From positions 180,552,386 to 180,616,385 of the forward strand of contig OY754327.1 of the NCBI GenBank assembly GCA_963573305.1: a stretch of DNA of 64,000 nt, given 5' to 3'. This DNA comes from Pyrrhosoma nymphula. Lineage: Eukaryota; Arthropoda; Insecta; Odonata; Coenagrionidae. This document shows positions 34,122 through 45,582 of this stretch, piece after piece; position 1 is the stretch's first letter; the number at the start of each line of letters is the position of its first letter. The translations under genes and the position numbers were made by a program. Below the pieces are notes generated by a model. It made no database searches and was not told where the DNA came from. It worked only from the letters and a program-made list of their open reading frames with translations.

Positions 34122-34799
34122 ATTTTGATAGTGAACTTAAAAATCACTTCAATAATTCAACTGTTTTTTTTTCAGGATGATTTCATTTCATTTCTTTCTC
34201 ATGAAATGATCTCATTTCTTCCATTGAAGAGCTAATGATTGATGAAATTAAAAAGGAAGTTTGTCACGCCCTTTTTGTAGCAATTATTTTAGACATAACG
34301 ACATAAATTTCTACTAAAACTCAATTATCCACAATATTGCACTTGGTTTTTTATAAGCAAACAGCCTGACATATATAGGGAATACTGACGAAAGATTTTA
34401 GTCTTTTACAAATGTGAGTAACAACCGATCAGCTAGTTCTCTGGCTCAACATGTTTTTTATGTTTTATGGGAATTTAAATGTGAAAATAAACTAGTATGA
34501 TGAGGCAGCAGTAATGTCTCGCAAACAGAGTGGCCTTCAAACGAGAGTACAAGAATAATTCACTCAAGAAATGTTTGTGCACTGTTATGCTCATAAACTG
34601 AATTTAGCATTATCTCGATTCCTCACAGCTATTAAGCAGTACAAAATATTTTCCATCACCCAGTCCGGACATGGAAGTTTCTTTTCTAAATCAAATAAAA
34701 GAATGGCACCATTATACGGAGAGCTAAAGAAAATATTTCCGCAATTAGCTCCAACTAGATGGAATTACAATAGCAGGTTTATCAATAACATGTAGAATA

Positions 34800-36129
34800 C
34801 AAGAATGAAATACATAATTTATTATATTCAATTGTATAAAATTGTGATACATCATGAGATTCAGAAAGTGGGTATTGCTCGAGGCCTGTTCTCGGGTTTA
34901 TAAGATTTTGATTTTCAATTTTTCCTTACTGTTTTCTCATCTTTATTTCCTCACTCTGACTTGTTACAAATACATGAAAAAAGTTTTATGATTTAAACTT
35001 CTGACGCAACAAGGTAGACTACTATTTTGTTTACCAAACAAACCTCAGAGTAGACTTTGCTTATCTTTGGAGAAAGGTAAATTTAATTGCTTGTGACCAG
35101 AATGACTCTCCTCCTGCAAAAAGAGTGAGGCTTGATGCTATTCTAAACACCTACCCTCCAAGCATTGCCCATTATCCCTCCTCTTGTGATGGCACTTACA
35201 TGAGTCATAAAAAACACGGTCCCCCGACTCAGCTGCAGTTGTATTTCATATTTTTTATCTCATAAAGAATTCAAAAGGCCATGAATTTTATTTTCAGAGG
35301 TTGTGGGAAATATCTTTGGGATTATGAGGAAAAAAGTATTGCTTGATAAACACACTGCCTTAGGGTAGATAATTAACTTTTTATAAAACCTTGTTTTGCG
35401 AATGAAACTTTCTTAAATCTTATGAAACAAAAGTGTTTTGAGAATTTATGATACCTCTGAGAATATAACTCAATTTTTTCCTGAGATCCTCATGGTTTCT
35501 TTGATAAAACTGCCAATTTTAATAAGAATTGAGATATAAATAAGACAGATACATTATTTTTTCTCTGGAGGTACATAAGCATCCACGGAGGCCTCAGGAA
35601 TGGAAAACTGCAGTTTCACCTAAACTTTAATTGGCTATTAAAAAAAATGAGTTGAGATACAGAAGAAACACTTTGCATGGTTTCAGATCTACATTGAAGG
35701 ATAAAACATACCAAGTTTCATCAAAATCTGGGATAGTCGGTGTGAAGGGCTGGATGAACTGGCATGGATGGGAACCATGACGTTATATTTATTTTACGAC
35801 CCTTTAAGACAAAGTTTATGACATAAGGGCATTTTTAAGAATGCTTTCAAAAATAATGAACAAAAATCGTTTTAAAATATTACTACAGACCATAAAAGTT
35901 TAGGGAAACAAAAATATTTTTTTGCGATTTATTAAAAAGGTTCAAAACTACGAAACTCAATAATTCTAAGTGCTGATTTTTCGGTTCCGCAAACTTCGTA
36001 TCATTGAAATCATTCATCGCCACAATCGATTAATATGATTTGTATCATTGAGTTTCTTACTGTATGATATGGATCAGAGAAATATAAGAATAAATTTACT
36101 TTTTCTTATTTGCAAAATGATGGAATTAC
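34800..36129. other. Intronic sequence with one Tigger-like terminus
   Basis: No coding similarity. The stretch 35810-36000 repeats the Tigger-like right-end sequence found at 25255-25452 (TTATGACATAAGGGCATTTT, then ACAAAAATCGTTTTAAAAT). The remaining kilobase is AT-rich and unassigned. Confidence 0.45.
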
Positions 36130-36327
36130 CTTTCCTCTCGATGAGCTCCTGTATCCACAACATACTCCACATCATCAACAGTGATTCCAGTTTCAGCTAC
36201 ATCAGTTGCAACTATAACCTTACGAGTACCAGTTGGTGCACGATCAAAAATACGCCTCTGCTCTGCATGGGACAACCTTGAGTGGACAGGTAATATGAGA
36301 AGACGACTGCTAGCACACCGTGATGAC
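36130..36327 (-). CDS. DHX30-like helicase exon with motif V
   Basis: Acceptor TTTCAG, donor AG|GTAATT; 1+195+2 nt. It encodes LLILPVHSRLSHAEQRRIF and motif V, ATDVAETGITVDDVEYVVDTG. The family norm is TN(I/L)AETSIT, so Asn to Asp and Ser to Gly are mild departures. It ends in HREER, joining to FDAEKGV of the next exon. The exon is recognised by homology and splice signals and has no ATG of its own. Confidence 0.91.
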
Positions 36328-36994
36328 CTGAAAAATTAAGTACAGCACAGAATTGGAGCATGAAATACTAAAAAACTTGGAATGATAATGTCATTGATGC
36401 ATACTTTTTACTTTTTTGTACATAACTTTTTGAAAAATAAGCAGCAATTGATTCGTACTGCTTTCAACCAAAAATCTCGTAAAAAACTTGTACATCACAT
36501 GACAACAAAAAGCCAATTTACATCTTTATCATCTCTTTTCTCACTTTTAGCCAAATTGCCTTGTAATTACATCCAATATGGTGTCAGGACGTGTTTATCA
36601 TTCCAGAAAGTGATGGACATACAGTCATTAATTCATCAGAAGTTTTCCTAATAATAGCCTGTAATGCCTTGCTAAAATAGTGCTAATGCTTTCCCAAATG
36701 CATATACATATATATTGTTCATAAAGATAAAGAAACCCTTACAATGCAGCATTTGGTTTGAAATAATTACCTACCTAAATTTTTGGAACTTCAGCATAAG
36801 AAGATCACTGCAAGTGAATTTCCCGCACTTTTCATAGGACTACTAAATAAAATTGGGGACAGTAAGGTTACGGCCTGTACGTCTCGGAGGCTACGTACTA
36901 ACAGACCGGAAAAGCTAATTTCTCATTTCCCATGACTTTTACAGGACCATTTACAATTTGCATGACTTTTCCAGGTTCCCAGTCCTGTAACAAC

Positions 36995-37300
36995 CCTGAA
37001 AACATACATTCCGTATTTTCCGGCTAATAAAATGCACAGTTTTTCCCGATGAACCCATGGAAAAACAACCTGTGTCTTATAGTCAATTTCAAGGCCAGAT
37101 TTTGCCTAAAGACCTCCTCAAGTGTTGTTTTAGCATTATTTTCCTGTTTCTGCTGAAAGAAATACTGTCCCCCAACCAAACCAGACAAAAGATACGCTGT
37201 GATATTTTCATCACGATTTCATCACATCACGTTTTCAAAGACTATATTTTTCGTCAACACCATCCATAGAAATAAGTACAAAGATTACCAAAAAAAGCTT
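36995..37300. repeat. Dispersed repeat with CCGTATTTTCCGGCTAATAA end
   Basis: CATTCCGTATTTTCCGGC followed by TAAAATGCACAG and GATGAACCCATGGAAAAAC is matched in inverted orientation near 62080-62165 (GGCAAAATTTGACCCTG, ATAAGATGCAGGGTG, TTTTTCATGGGTTT). It is probably a Tigger-like family with termini of the TATATTCCGGCGTATAAGAC type. Boundaries approximate. Confidence 0.5.
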
Positions 37301-37378
37301 AGAAATGCCCCATAGATCTGCGAGTACATAAAAATGCTTTCTTTATTAATGTACTATGAGATGTTTCATCCACACAAA

Positions 37379-39358
37379 TAGGAGTGAGCCGATAGCCTTT
37401 TTTTCCGATAACCGATACTTGATATTTTGTCCAGATAACCTGATTTTGACCGATATTTTAATCCTATATACCTGTATATATATTGAATACCTCATACGGT
37501 AGCAAACAGTACTATTTAGGGCTATAAAAAATTGTGCTCAAGTTTAAAACATCTATTTAAAAGATCAATCTACGTAATATAAACATTAACAAGACTTCAG
37601 ACATACTACATGTCAGTACATATTTTTAGCCAAAAAAACAAATTGTTTAACCTTGTTTGGGTTTAATGCTCCCCTTGTCTTAGAAGATACTAAATTTGAT
37701 AAGCTGAAAAACCTTTCAGATGCAACAGATCCTGATGGTGCAGCTAAAAATATTTTGGCTACTTCTGACAGATGCACATATTTTTTACAATTTTTCCAAT
37801 AATGAAGAGGATCACAGTCAATGGGCAATAAGGATTCCTTCAACTAATCCTCTAATTCATCCTCTGGACTGTCTAGGGATATTTTTGTCTGAGGAAGAAT
37901 CATACTGTACAAACTCTGTGAAGGTCAACCCACTGTCCTTTCTTTTGTATTTGAAATTTCCAAACTGGCATCTTTTTTAATGAGTCTTTCATAAAACTAA
38001 TAACGTCTCTTTTAGCATTTGTGAGTAACTCTGGGGAAGAAAAGACAAAACCTTTAAACCTTGGGTCCATCAGGGTAGCAACTGTATAAAAATGGCTATT
38101 CTCTGCAATTGTATTAAAATGGCTATTCTCTATGTTTTTGAATCTCTTTATCAAGTTTGCTGTTAATGATTGACCAAATAACTTGGAATGATTTGTATCT
38201 TTGTCAAACATAGCATTTAATTTTGCAATCAGACCTCCTATCAGTGGAATGACATTGGCGATGGATGATCTAGGCCCTTCCTCACTCATTTCAAGAGTAA
38301 CACATCTAAATAATTGCAAGCAAGAAACAGTATTTTCTATGAGTTGCCATTCTTGACTTGATGGTATATTACTGATATTTTATGTAGGGGCAAGTCCATT
38401 GGTCATTTTCTTTTGTTCAACGAACCTCTCAAGCATCAGAAAGGTACTATCCCACCTTGTGTTTTGGTCCTGTACCAGTTTATTCACCAGCAAATTATTG
38501 TTTTGTTGGTAGGCAATATGCAACTTGTTTGCACTCAAGGAATGGCTGAAATGCCAAACAATCTTCCTCACTTTAGAACAAACATTGGAAATAGAAGTTT
38601 GATTGAGCAGAGCCTCCCTTGCAACTAATTGCAGTGTGTGAGCAGCACAACCTTCACTCGGGATTCCACACATTCTGAATGCTGAAACCATGTTAAATGT
38701 ATTATCTTTAAGAAATAAATGTATGATTTCCCTCTTAATTTTCCATAATTATAGTTGTTTCAATTCTAGACAAATTGTACGGAAACTGTTTGATACGTTT
38801 GATGCTTTATGTCAGTGCGCTCAATGAATAAAACATTCGTCAGCCTAATCTATAATCGTAACACAAAGTAGGAAAACATCGATAAAACCTTTGTTGCATT
38901 AATAAATCGCCAGTTAAGCGGAAAATTCGTCATTTGTAAATCGGTAAATCTTGGGGTTGTTACTGCTATTTTTAGTTCCATTGCGTCCCATTTGTTTTGC
39001 GGGCGGCATGAAAGGGCCGCGCGTTATTTCCCGCACTTTGTTACCATGGGACGTTTAGGCAACAAATAGGACCATCAGATAGCAATCCATATGTATATTC
39101 GTGCATGCGCTCATGAAAAATTAGGTTATGCTTTTGTACTGTTTTCAAAATACAGCACCAACTAATGGATTATTTCAGAAGGTTGCAAACAACGAACAAG
39201 CGGGCAAAGCAGAATATTCAATTGGGAGATATACAACAATTTGTTGAAAACGTTATGCTAGTGGAAAAATTATCGGATTTTGATGCTCCAATACAGATAT
39301 GCCGATAGCCGAATATCGGCCAGTATTTATATCGGAATTAATTATCGGCTCACCCCTA
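37379..39358 (-). mobile_element. hAT element with relic transposase
   Basis: Inverted ends TAGGAGTGAGCCGATA (left) and TATCGGCTCACCCCTA (right), with flanking octamers CACACAAA and CAAACAAT matching at 6 of 8 positions. Subterminal CCGATA/TATCGG words repeat many times on both sides. A minus-strand hAT transposase relic fills the middle (37613-38691). At 2 kb it is shorter than a full hAT gene, so the N-terminal half is missing. Confidence 0.8.
37613..38691 (-). pseudogene. Relic hAT transposase (ZBED-like)
   Basis: Three minus-strand open segments in order: CAAHTLQLVAREALL and QDQNTRWDSTFLMLERF (38380-38691); VIPLIGGLIAKLNAMF and VATLMDPRFKGFVF (37900-38319); and the C-terminal dimerisation domain DPLHYWKN, KIFLAAPSGSVASERFFSLS...R..LNP with VKQFVFLAKN (37613-37843). 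CxxHxLxL, TRWDST, DPRFK and SERxFS are classical hAT motifs. Frames are broken between segments, and the N-terminal zinc finger and first catalytic Asp region were not found. Confidence 0.85.
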
Positions 39359-39394
39359 CAAACAATATTGTTAAGACCATGTACTAAGTCTCCA

Positions 39395-39750
39395 AACGTA
39401 CCCATGGCAAACCTCTTTTCTCTAATGCTAAAATCCTTACACTCCCTTCGTTATACATTTTAACCTGTGCCTGTTACATGCATTCCAACCCAGACAAATT
39501 TCCTTCCAATGCCTCATACCATAATTACACCACCTGCTCCAGAAATAATGTACACAAAATTCAATACTCAAATTCTCTCTGCCTAAAAGGTCCCTATAAT
39601 TTTGCTTCCACAATTTACAATAAAATTGCAAATTAAATTAAATCTACCTACTCACCTTCCATTTTTAAAAAGAGGGTACAAAAATTTCTAATCGAGAGGT
39701 GTTATTACACTGTCACTGAATATTTAGAAGATTCACTGACTGTTCTAATC
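39395..39750 (+). pseudogene. C-terminal tail of a non-LTR retrotransposon RT
   Basis: The plus strand reads KILTLPSLYILTCACYMHSN, later NNVHKIQYSNSLCLKGPYNF, then ASTIYNKIAN and FKKRVQKFLIERCYYTVTEYL. The pattern (hydrophobic start, HNTR-like, GP..YN.LP..IK, F...LK.FL...CYY.V.E.L) is the standard C-terminus of Jockey/CR1-type RT proteins. One stop is present and no RT core lies upstream, so this is a short 3' fragment. Confidence 0.65.
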
Positions 39751-40552
39751 TGATACTAATATTGTGTTATAATTATGTGTTTATTTTATTTATTTTGGGA
39801 ATTAATTTTCATGCCTATGCACTATGTATTGTCTATGACGTAGCCTATGCATGAATTTGCCAACAGTGAACATACATAAATCAAAAATTACACTGTCAAA
39901 AATTACATAGACACTATCATAAAGGCCTTTGAACAAAATGCATACATGCACACAAGAATATCCAGGAAAATTTGTGAGAATTCAATTACAGAATTGGAAT
40001 GGGCTATTTTATGGTGTTAGTGAATTTCCTCAAGTTGATGATTTCACACAATGCAATGCTGAAGGAACATTTGTTCACATATCTATTGACACAATTAAAT
40101 GCATTTTATAAACAAGCCTCATCAAAGAAGTGTTTCTCTAGGTTTACAACATGAATTTTTGTTAGGCAGCAACCATAATTGCAGAGGTCAATCACAAAAT
40201 AAGAGAAATACCAGGGCAGATGGTATCAGTAATGTGTGGGATAAGCAAGCTGCTGGGGGGGGGGCTACTGGGTTTCCAATTAAGAGGTCAAGGGGGGTCA
40301 ATTGGCCTTAAAATACCACTTACTAATATAGATGCATTCACGTAAAACAACCAAAAGTGTGCCAGTTGCTAGGATTCATTTCATTAGTGATGTAAAAATA
40401 ACATGTCAGCTATAATGATGGCACCTCATAATGAGTGATTTTGGAACTTAATCCTGATCTTGCTATATTAGCCTTCAACTGTACACAACTCTGGGGTAAA
40501 ACTCTCTCAAAATTAGGTAAATGCACTATACATACATGCAACAGATATGTAC

Positions 40553-40821
40553 CTTGAAATTGGAGCTTTCTCCAGAGCAGTTGCTACTGCCTTAATTTCA
40601 GCCCATCCAGGTAAAAAAACCAGCACAGCACCTCCAGAGGGTCTCGAAGAGTCCACCCATCTCACAACCCTGGCAACCTGCTCACAGTCAACCATTGGGT
40701 TGGGCCGTTCTGATGCTTGACGAAGACGATCAAAGTCTATAGCTCCTCCAGACTCTTCCTCACTTGCAGCATGAAGGGCACTCAATGAATTCCCACCTGC
40801 TCGACGTCGCATTGACACCAC
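40553..40821 (-). CDS. DHX30-like helicase exon with motif IV
   Basis: Acceptor ATCTTAG, donor AG|GTACAT; 89 codons plus two bases. It starts RecA domain 2. The first 35 residues are a poorly conserved Arg/Ser/Glu-rich loop (SMRRRAGG...), followed by ARVVRWVDSS and the motif IV strand AVLVFLPGWAEIK. FLPGW is diagnostic of DEAH/RHA helicases. The exon lies just left of the AT microsatellite and the Penelope-like insertion, which therefore sit in the intron immediately upstream of it. Confidence 0.92.
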
Positions 40822-40858
40822 CTAAGATAAAGATACATTAAGCTTTAATGGTAGAGCC

Positions 40859-40860
<2 letters not shown>

Positions 40861-40934
<74 letters not shown>
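40861..40934. repeat. AT dinucleotide microsatellite
   Basis: About 73 bp of uninterrupted TA repeats. A second, shorter TA run lies at 45967-45989, directly at the other end of the Penelope-like insertion. The element probably inserted into, or expanded from, one TA tract. Confidence 0.95.
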
Positions 40935-40936
<2 letters not shown>

Positions 40937-40985
40937 ATTTGAACAGAAGGTGAAAGAAAGAGATAGGAAACATGTAACTAAAATT

Positions 40986-41290
40986 GTGACAGCTACTAAA
41001 GTGAAGGTATTGCTGTTTATTTGTGGGTTTAATATGGACAGAGGTACTAAATTTACAGTTGGATAAAGAGATGTCGACATCTAGGAAAGTTATTTGGGTG
41101 GAGGAGATATTAGAGGTGAAAGATACAGAGGATGATGCATTGAGAGAGGAAATGAAAGAATTTAGAGAGTCAATGTCATGTGGCCAAAGTAGGAAAATAT
41201 CATCTATGTATCGGAGCCAGAGGAGAGGTTTTAAAAGGTTTTGAGAGAGGAAGTTCTGTTCGAGAAGACCGAGGAAAAGGTTGGCGTAAG
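40986..41290 (-). pseudogene. Inverted fragment of the Penelope RT
   Basis: Minus-strand frame reads YANLFLGLLEQNFLS, LRYIDDIFLLW and TFLDVDISLSN, matching residues of the full ORF encoded at 44444-44748. At its right junction the word CCCCCCTCTCATACAAAG appears twice 22-23 bp apart before the forward copy begins, a local duplication at the switch point. Confidence 0.9.
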
Positions 41291-41454
41291 CCCCCCTCTC
41301 ATACAAAGGTTGGCCCCCCTCTCATACAAAGCGTTCTCTCCCATACTCTCTTTCCATCAGAGGTCATCGAATTTGTAATAATCCGGAGTCCCTTGACCAT
41401 TTCCTATCCAACCTACACCAGTCTCTTCTCCGCAGAGGATATCCTGATACCCTT

Positions 41455-42150
41455 TTGTATAAAAAAATACTCAGAAAGTCTTACCAACCTAAACTAACAT
41501 CAGATTCAAACCCTAAAAATCTTTCCATCTGCACCACATTCTTCCCAGGCATACAGTCCCTAAAGCACCTCCTTAAAGAATTATTTCCCATCCTTTCGAA
41601 TAACCCAACAACTACTAATTTATTCCCTAAATGTCCATCCGTTACTTATAAGCGTCCCCCCAACCTATCAAACTTATTTAAAGCCACGAAACCTCTCAAA
41701 AAATCAGTTATTCAATCCAAAACTCCAGCCACCCCTTGTAACCGTCCTAGATGCAAAACATGCTTATTATTTACCACGAACCGACTCCCGAATAAATTCA
41801 TAAATTCTCATCTTCCTTCCGTTTCCTCATCCTCCTGTACCACCTCTAACATTGTGTATATACTTCTTTGTAAGCTATGCCCGGCCTTTTATATTGGACT
41901 TTGTAGTACACCACTTAATATCAGGATAAATAATCACCGTGCCTCATGCAACCCAACCTCCCAAAACTTCTCTCACGCTGTCCCTACTCATGCCGCTTCC
42001 CATACCACTAAATTTGATAATTGCTACAATGTAGCTGTTCTGGCCTCTCTACCCCCCACAGCCACTCCAATTACTTTGAGAACATTAGAGCAAGCTTGTA
42101 CATTTTATTTTAACGCTCTCCAGCCACCTGGCCTCAACCGGTCCCATTAA
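41455..42150 (+). pseudogene. Duplicate Penelope ORF C-terminus (GIY-YIG)
   Basis: 231 codons identical to the last 231 codons of the full ORF at 42754-45582. It carries the Cys-containing linker CNRPRCKTC and the GIY-YIG endonuclease (VYILLCKLCPAFYIG). It lacks the RT because this upstream unit is truncated, so it is a partial pLTR copy rather than a separate gene. Confidence 0.92.
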
Positions 42151-42399
42151 TTTGTAAACATCCTCCCCTCCCCCAACCTTCAACATTGGACTTATAATTT
42201 TGTAACATCTTCTCCCCTCCCAACCTTCAACTTTGTATCTTTTTGTCTCTTAACTTGGTCATGGCAACTTCACCATTTCGTATTTTCCATTTCCCTTACC
42301 TCCATTCCACCCCTCCTTTACTTTTCACCTTTCCCCTCCTCACTGCTCTCTTCCCCTCACCATCCCAAACATTTCCTCTTCATTCTTCCTATACCTTTC

Positions 42400-42440
42400 G
42401 CTGAAGAAGGTGGCGGCGATCCACCGAAAAATTTACAACC
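42400..42440 (+). ncRNA. Hammerhead-core-like motif in Penelope 3' region, upstream copy
   Basis: CTGAAGA, then a 5-bp stem GGTGG/CCACC closing a 7-base loop, then GAAA. This is the core order of a hammerhead ribozyme, which Penelope elements are known to carry in their pLTRs. An extra A lies between CTGAAGA and the stem, and I could not draw a convincing stem I, so self-cleavage is uncertain. Confidence 0.4.
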
Positions 42441-42753
42441 CGTGTGAGTGTCTTTTTTATGTGTTCTCATTTTAGTCACACTTTTGACAAAGTTTTTATA
42501 TATTTGTGTTCACGCTCGTGAAAGCTTCCAATGATTATTGCTGCGCACCGCAGACATCTTTCTCTTCGTGATCTTCAAGCGGCTTCTTCAGTTCCTGTGT
42601 TGTAAGTCGCAACCACCTATTTCAGTGTCCTATCCTTCCTTCACCACTGTGCCTTTCTCACGTTTATTTTAACCTCATCGCACCTATTTACCTACTACTC
42701 CAATTTCCTAATTTCCTTGTACCAATTCCCTGGTCACCCTCCTCTTTCCCGAA

Positions 42754-45582
42754 ATGACTGCCATTGACCCGATCTCCTTTTGGTTACATAGCATTAAAAA
42801 ACAAGCCTTCAAACTGGCCCAATACACAAGCCATTCGGAGTTTCTATCCTCTTGCCTGTCAATAGGCGTTATTCCAAATGGACTTCTCATAAAGTTCCCT
42901 ATCTCAGGCTTGCCTCCCTCCATACACCCAGCCTTTCAAAAATTTATTTATCAACAATCCTTTACTCTTTGCCAGTTTGTTCTCTCCCAATTTCTATCCT
43001 TAGTCAACAAATATCAATCTAATATCTTTTCCCTTATAAACATCATAAGTCTCTCCTCCCCTCAAAACCTTCCTAAAATTGTTAGATTTCTGCAATCAGC
43101 TCACAAAACTCTAGTCTTCCGACGTCAAAAATCCTATAAAAAATTGTCATCTCTTTACGCCTCTTATTTCCGCCTAGGTCTTCCCCTGCCATTGCATTTA
43201 GAGAACCCAACCTCAACTCCACCACCACTTTTCCTATTCAAACCAGATTTAGCGACCCTTTTACGTCTCTCACCCCCACCTCCACCTACGACCCGGATGT
43301 ATCCAGTGCGCACCCCGCAAATCAAAGACCCTTCCCCCCTCCCTTCCCAAAATGCTGAAAGTCAATCTGCCCCACCGCAACAAGAGGTAGCAAACCTCTC
43401 CTCCACGCCTCTAAGCCTGGCCGAACTATCCTTGTTGAGCAAAGGACTCTCCTTTTCTCCTACGCCCAAAGTCAATCCCATTAATATTCTTACTGATGCC
43501 CTTAATTTTTGTCGAAACTTAAAATGGAAAGTATTTTGGAACTCCCAACCTTTACCCCAAATCAGTGCGAACTCCCTTCACCCCGCACTTACCAATTTCA
43601 AACCTCCCTCATCCTTTGAACCCAAGCCTCTTCCTTCAAATCACCCTGTCGAAATTTTCACCAAACAATTACTTTCTAAAATTTCCAATCGATCCTATAT
43701 TAACTCTCTAAAACCCAAACCCAATCTTTCCACAGAAGAAATGTCGGCCCTTAAGCAACTCATCCGAAATCCCGAAATAGTCATTACCCAGGCAGATAAA
43801 GGTTCCACGGTGGTCGTGCTTAACACAAGTGACTATATTAATGAAGTCAATAGACAACTTTCGGATTCCTCCTCCTACATTCCTGTCCCCTCCGATCCCA
43901 CCCTTGATTTTTCAGATGAGCTAGCCTCGCTCCTCCTTAGCAAAGGTCAGTCAGAAGGCCTAACAAAAAAAGACATTTCCATCCTCTCCATTCCTCACCC
44001 CAAAACCCCTCATTTCTACATCCTTCCCAAAATCCACAAACCTAACATCCCTGGCCGTCCTATTGTTTCTTCGTGCTTTTCTCCAACAGAACGCATATCG
44101 GCTTTTGTGGACCATTACCTGCAGCCCCACGTGCACACCCTACCCTCGTACATTAAAGATACGTACCATTTTTTGAACCTCCTCAATTCCATTTCACTTC
44201 CCCATAACACACCACTTCTCATGGCCACAATAGACGTAACTTCACTTTATACTTCCATTCCCCACTCAGAAGGTCTACAATCAGTCCGACATTTTCTAAG
44301 TCAACGTCCCACTCCTCACGTACCTAGTACTGATTTCCTGGTAGAACTCTCCAACTTTATTCTTACCCATAATGCCTTCTCTTTCAATGATCTTCATTAC
44401 CTCCAAACCAAGGGCTGTGCCATGGGCAGTAGATTCAGTCCCTCTTACGCCAACCTTTTCCTCGGTCTTCTCGAACAGAACTTCCTCTCTCAAAACCTTT
44501 TAAAACCTCTCCTCTGGCTCCGATACATAGATGATATTTTCCTACTTTGGCCACATGACATTGACTCTCTAAATTCTTTCATTTCCTCTCTCAATGCATC
44601 ATCCTCTGTATCTTTCACCTCTAATATCTCCTCCACCCAAATAACTTTCCTAGATGTCGACATCTCTTTATCCAACTGTAAATTTAGTACCTCTGTCCAT
44701 ATTAAACCCACAAATAAACAGCAATACCTTCACTTTAGTAGCTGTCACCCCTCTCATACAAAGCGTTCTCTCCCATACTCTCTTTCCATCAGAGGTCATC
44801 GAATTTGTAATAATCCGGAGTCCCTTGACCATTTCCTATCCAACCTACACCAGTCTCTTCTCCGCAGAGGATATCCTGATACCCTTTTGTATAAAAAAAT
44901 ACTCAGAAAGTCTTACCAACCTAAACTAACATCAGATTCAAACCCTAAAAATCTTTCCATCTGCACCACATTCTTCCCAGGCATACAGTCCCTAAAGCAC
45001 CTCCTTAAAGAATTATTTCCCATCCTTTCGAATAACCCAACAACTACTAATTTATTCCCTAAATGTCCATCCGTTACTTATAAGCGTCCCCCCAACCTAT
45101 CAAACTTATTTAAAGCCACGAAACCTCTCAAAAAATCAGTTATTCAATCCAAAACTCCAGCCACCCCTTGTAACCGTCCTAGATGCAAAACATGCTTATT
45201 ATTTACCACGAACCGACTCCCGAATAAATTCATAAATTCTCATCTTCCTTCCGTTTCCTCATCCTCCTGTACCACCTCTAACATTGTGTATATACTTCTT
45301 TGTAAGCTATGCCCGGCCTTTTATATTGGACTTTGTAGTACACCACTTAATATCAGGATAAATAATCACCGTGCCTCATGCAACCCAACCTCCCAAAACT
45401 TCTCTCACGCTGTCCCTACTCATGCCGCTTCCCATACCACTAAATTTGATAATTGCTACAATGTAGCTGTTCTGGCCTCTCTACCCCCCACAGCCACTCC
45501 AATTACTTTGAGAACATTAGAGCAAGCTTGTACATTTTATTTTAACGCTCTCCAGCCACCTGGCCTCAACCGGTCCCATTAA
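42754..45582 (+). CDS. Penelope-like RT and GIY-YIG endonuclease, 942 aa
   Basis: Uninterrupted ORF with its ATG at 42754 (MTAIDPISF). The N-terminal 300 residues are Pro/Ser-rich and poorly conserved. The RT domain follows: TQADKGSTVVVL, LPKIHKPNIPGRPIVSS, TIDVTSLYTSIPH, KGCAMGSRFSPSYANLFLG and catalytic YIDD at residues 591-594, then TFLDVDISL. The linker has a CNRPRCKTC motif. The GIY-YIG endonuclease is at about residues 843-900 (VYILL...FYIG...NIRINNHR), ending LEQACTFYFNALQPPGLN. Penelope elements use the endonuclease to nick DNA and prime reverse transcription. The full length and lack of stops suggest a recent, possibly active copy. Penelope proteins are typically 750-1000 aa. Confidence 0.93.
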   Translation: MTAIDPISFWLHSIKKQAFKLAQYTSHSEFLSSCLSIGVIPNGLLIKFPISGLPPSIHPAFQKFIYQQSFTLCQFVLSQFLSLVNKYQSNIFSLINIISLSSPQNLPKIVRFLQSAHKTLVFRRQKSYKKLSSLYASYFRLGLPLPLHLENPTSTPPPLFLFKPDLATLLRLSPPPPPTTRMYPVRTPQIKDPSPLPSQNAESQSAPPQQEVANLSSTPLSLAELSLLSKGLSFSPTPKVNPINILTDALNFCRNLKWKVFWNSQPLPQISANSLHPALTNFKPPSSFEPKPLPSNHPVEIFTKQLLSKISNRSYINSLKPKPNLSTEEMSALKQLIRNPEIVITQADKGSTVVVLNTSDYINEVNRQLSDSSSYIPVPSDPTLDFSDELASLLLSKGQSEGLTKKDISILSIPHPKTPHFYILPKIHKPNIPGRPIVSSCFSPTERISAFVDHYLQPHVHTLPSYIKDTYHFLNLLNSISLPHNTPLLMATIDVTSLYTSIPHSEGLQSVRHFLSQRPTPHVPSTDFLVELSNFILTHNAFSFNDLHYLQTKGCAMGSRFSPSYANLFLGLLEQNFLSQNLLKPLLWLRYIDDIFLLWPHDIDSLNSFISSLNASSSVSFTSNISSTQITFLDVDISLSNCKFSTSVHIKPTNKQQYLHFSSCHPSHTKRSLPYSLSIRGHRICNNPESLDHFLSNLHQSLLRRGYPDTLLYKKILRKSYQPKLTSDSNPKNLSICTTFFPGIQSLKHLLKELFPILSNNPTTTNLFPKCPSVTYKRPPNLSNLFKATKPLKKSVIQSKTPATPCNRPRCKTCLLFTTNRLPNKFINSHLPSVSSSSCTTSNIVYILLCKLCPAFYIGLCSTPLNIRINNHRASCNPTSQNFSHAVPTHAASHTTKFDNCYNVAVLASLPPTATPITLRTLEQACTFYFNALQPPGLNRSH

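Larger units (their letters stand above)
32290..34793 (+). pseudogene. ZMYM1-like hAT transposase relic, split by a LINE
   Basis: In order on the plus strand: a TTF-type zinc-finger-like segment (32396-32608, SLKKLFCWPCL), then LGKQDLALRGHND and NRGNYILLIQELEDFD at 32750-32867. A LINE insertion (32868-34121) follows, then the frame resumes as SELKNHFNNS, EELMIDEIKKEV, TKTQLST, DEAAVMSRKQSGLQ, FVHCYAHKLNLALS and LAPTRWNYNSRF. This order matches TTF/DUF4371 hAT proteins related to ZMYM1. Several stops and frameshifts and the absence of the C-terminal hAT dimerisation domain make it inactive. Confidence 0.75.

Noticed and set aside
40838..41080. ORF encoding a long YIYIYI run on the minus strand, attached to a Penelope RT fragment
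   Set aside because: The run is the translation of the TA microsatellite at 40861-40934. The real content is the inverted RT fragment 40986-41290.
42400..42440. A fully functional hammerhead ribozyme
   Set aside because: Core order is present, but there is an extra base before stem II and no convincing stem I or stem III could be drawn by eye, so only a hammerhead-like motif is claimed.
44296..44711. Minus-strand ORFs MREEVLFEKTEE and MGLIWTEVLNLQ
   Set aside because: Antisense shadows of the Penelope RT. The second recurs at 41023 only because the block is duplicated in inverse.
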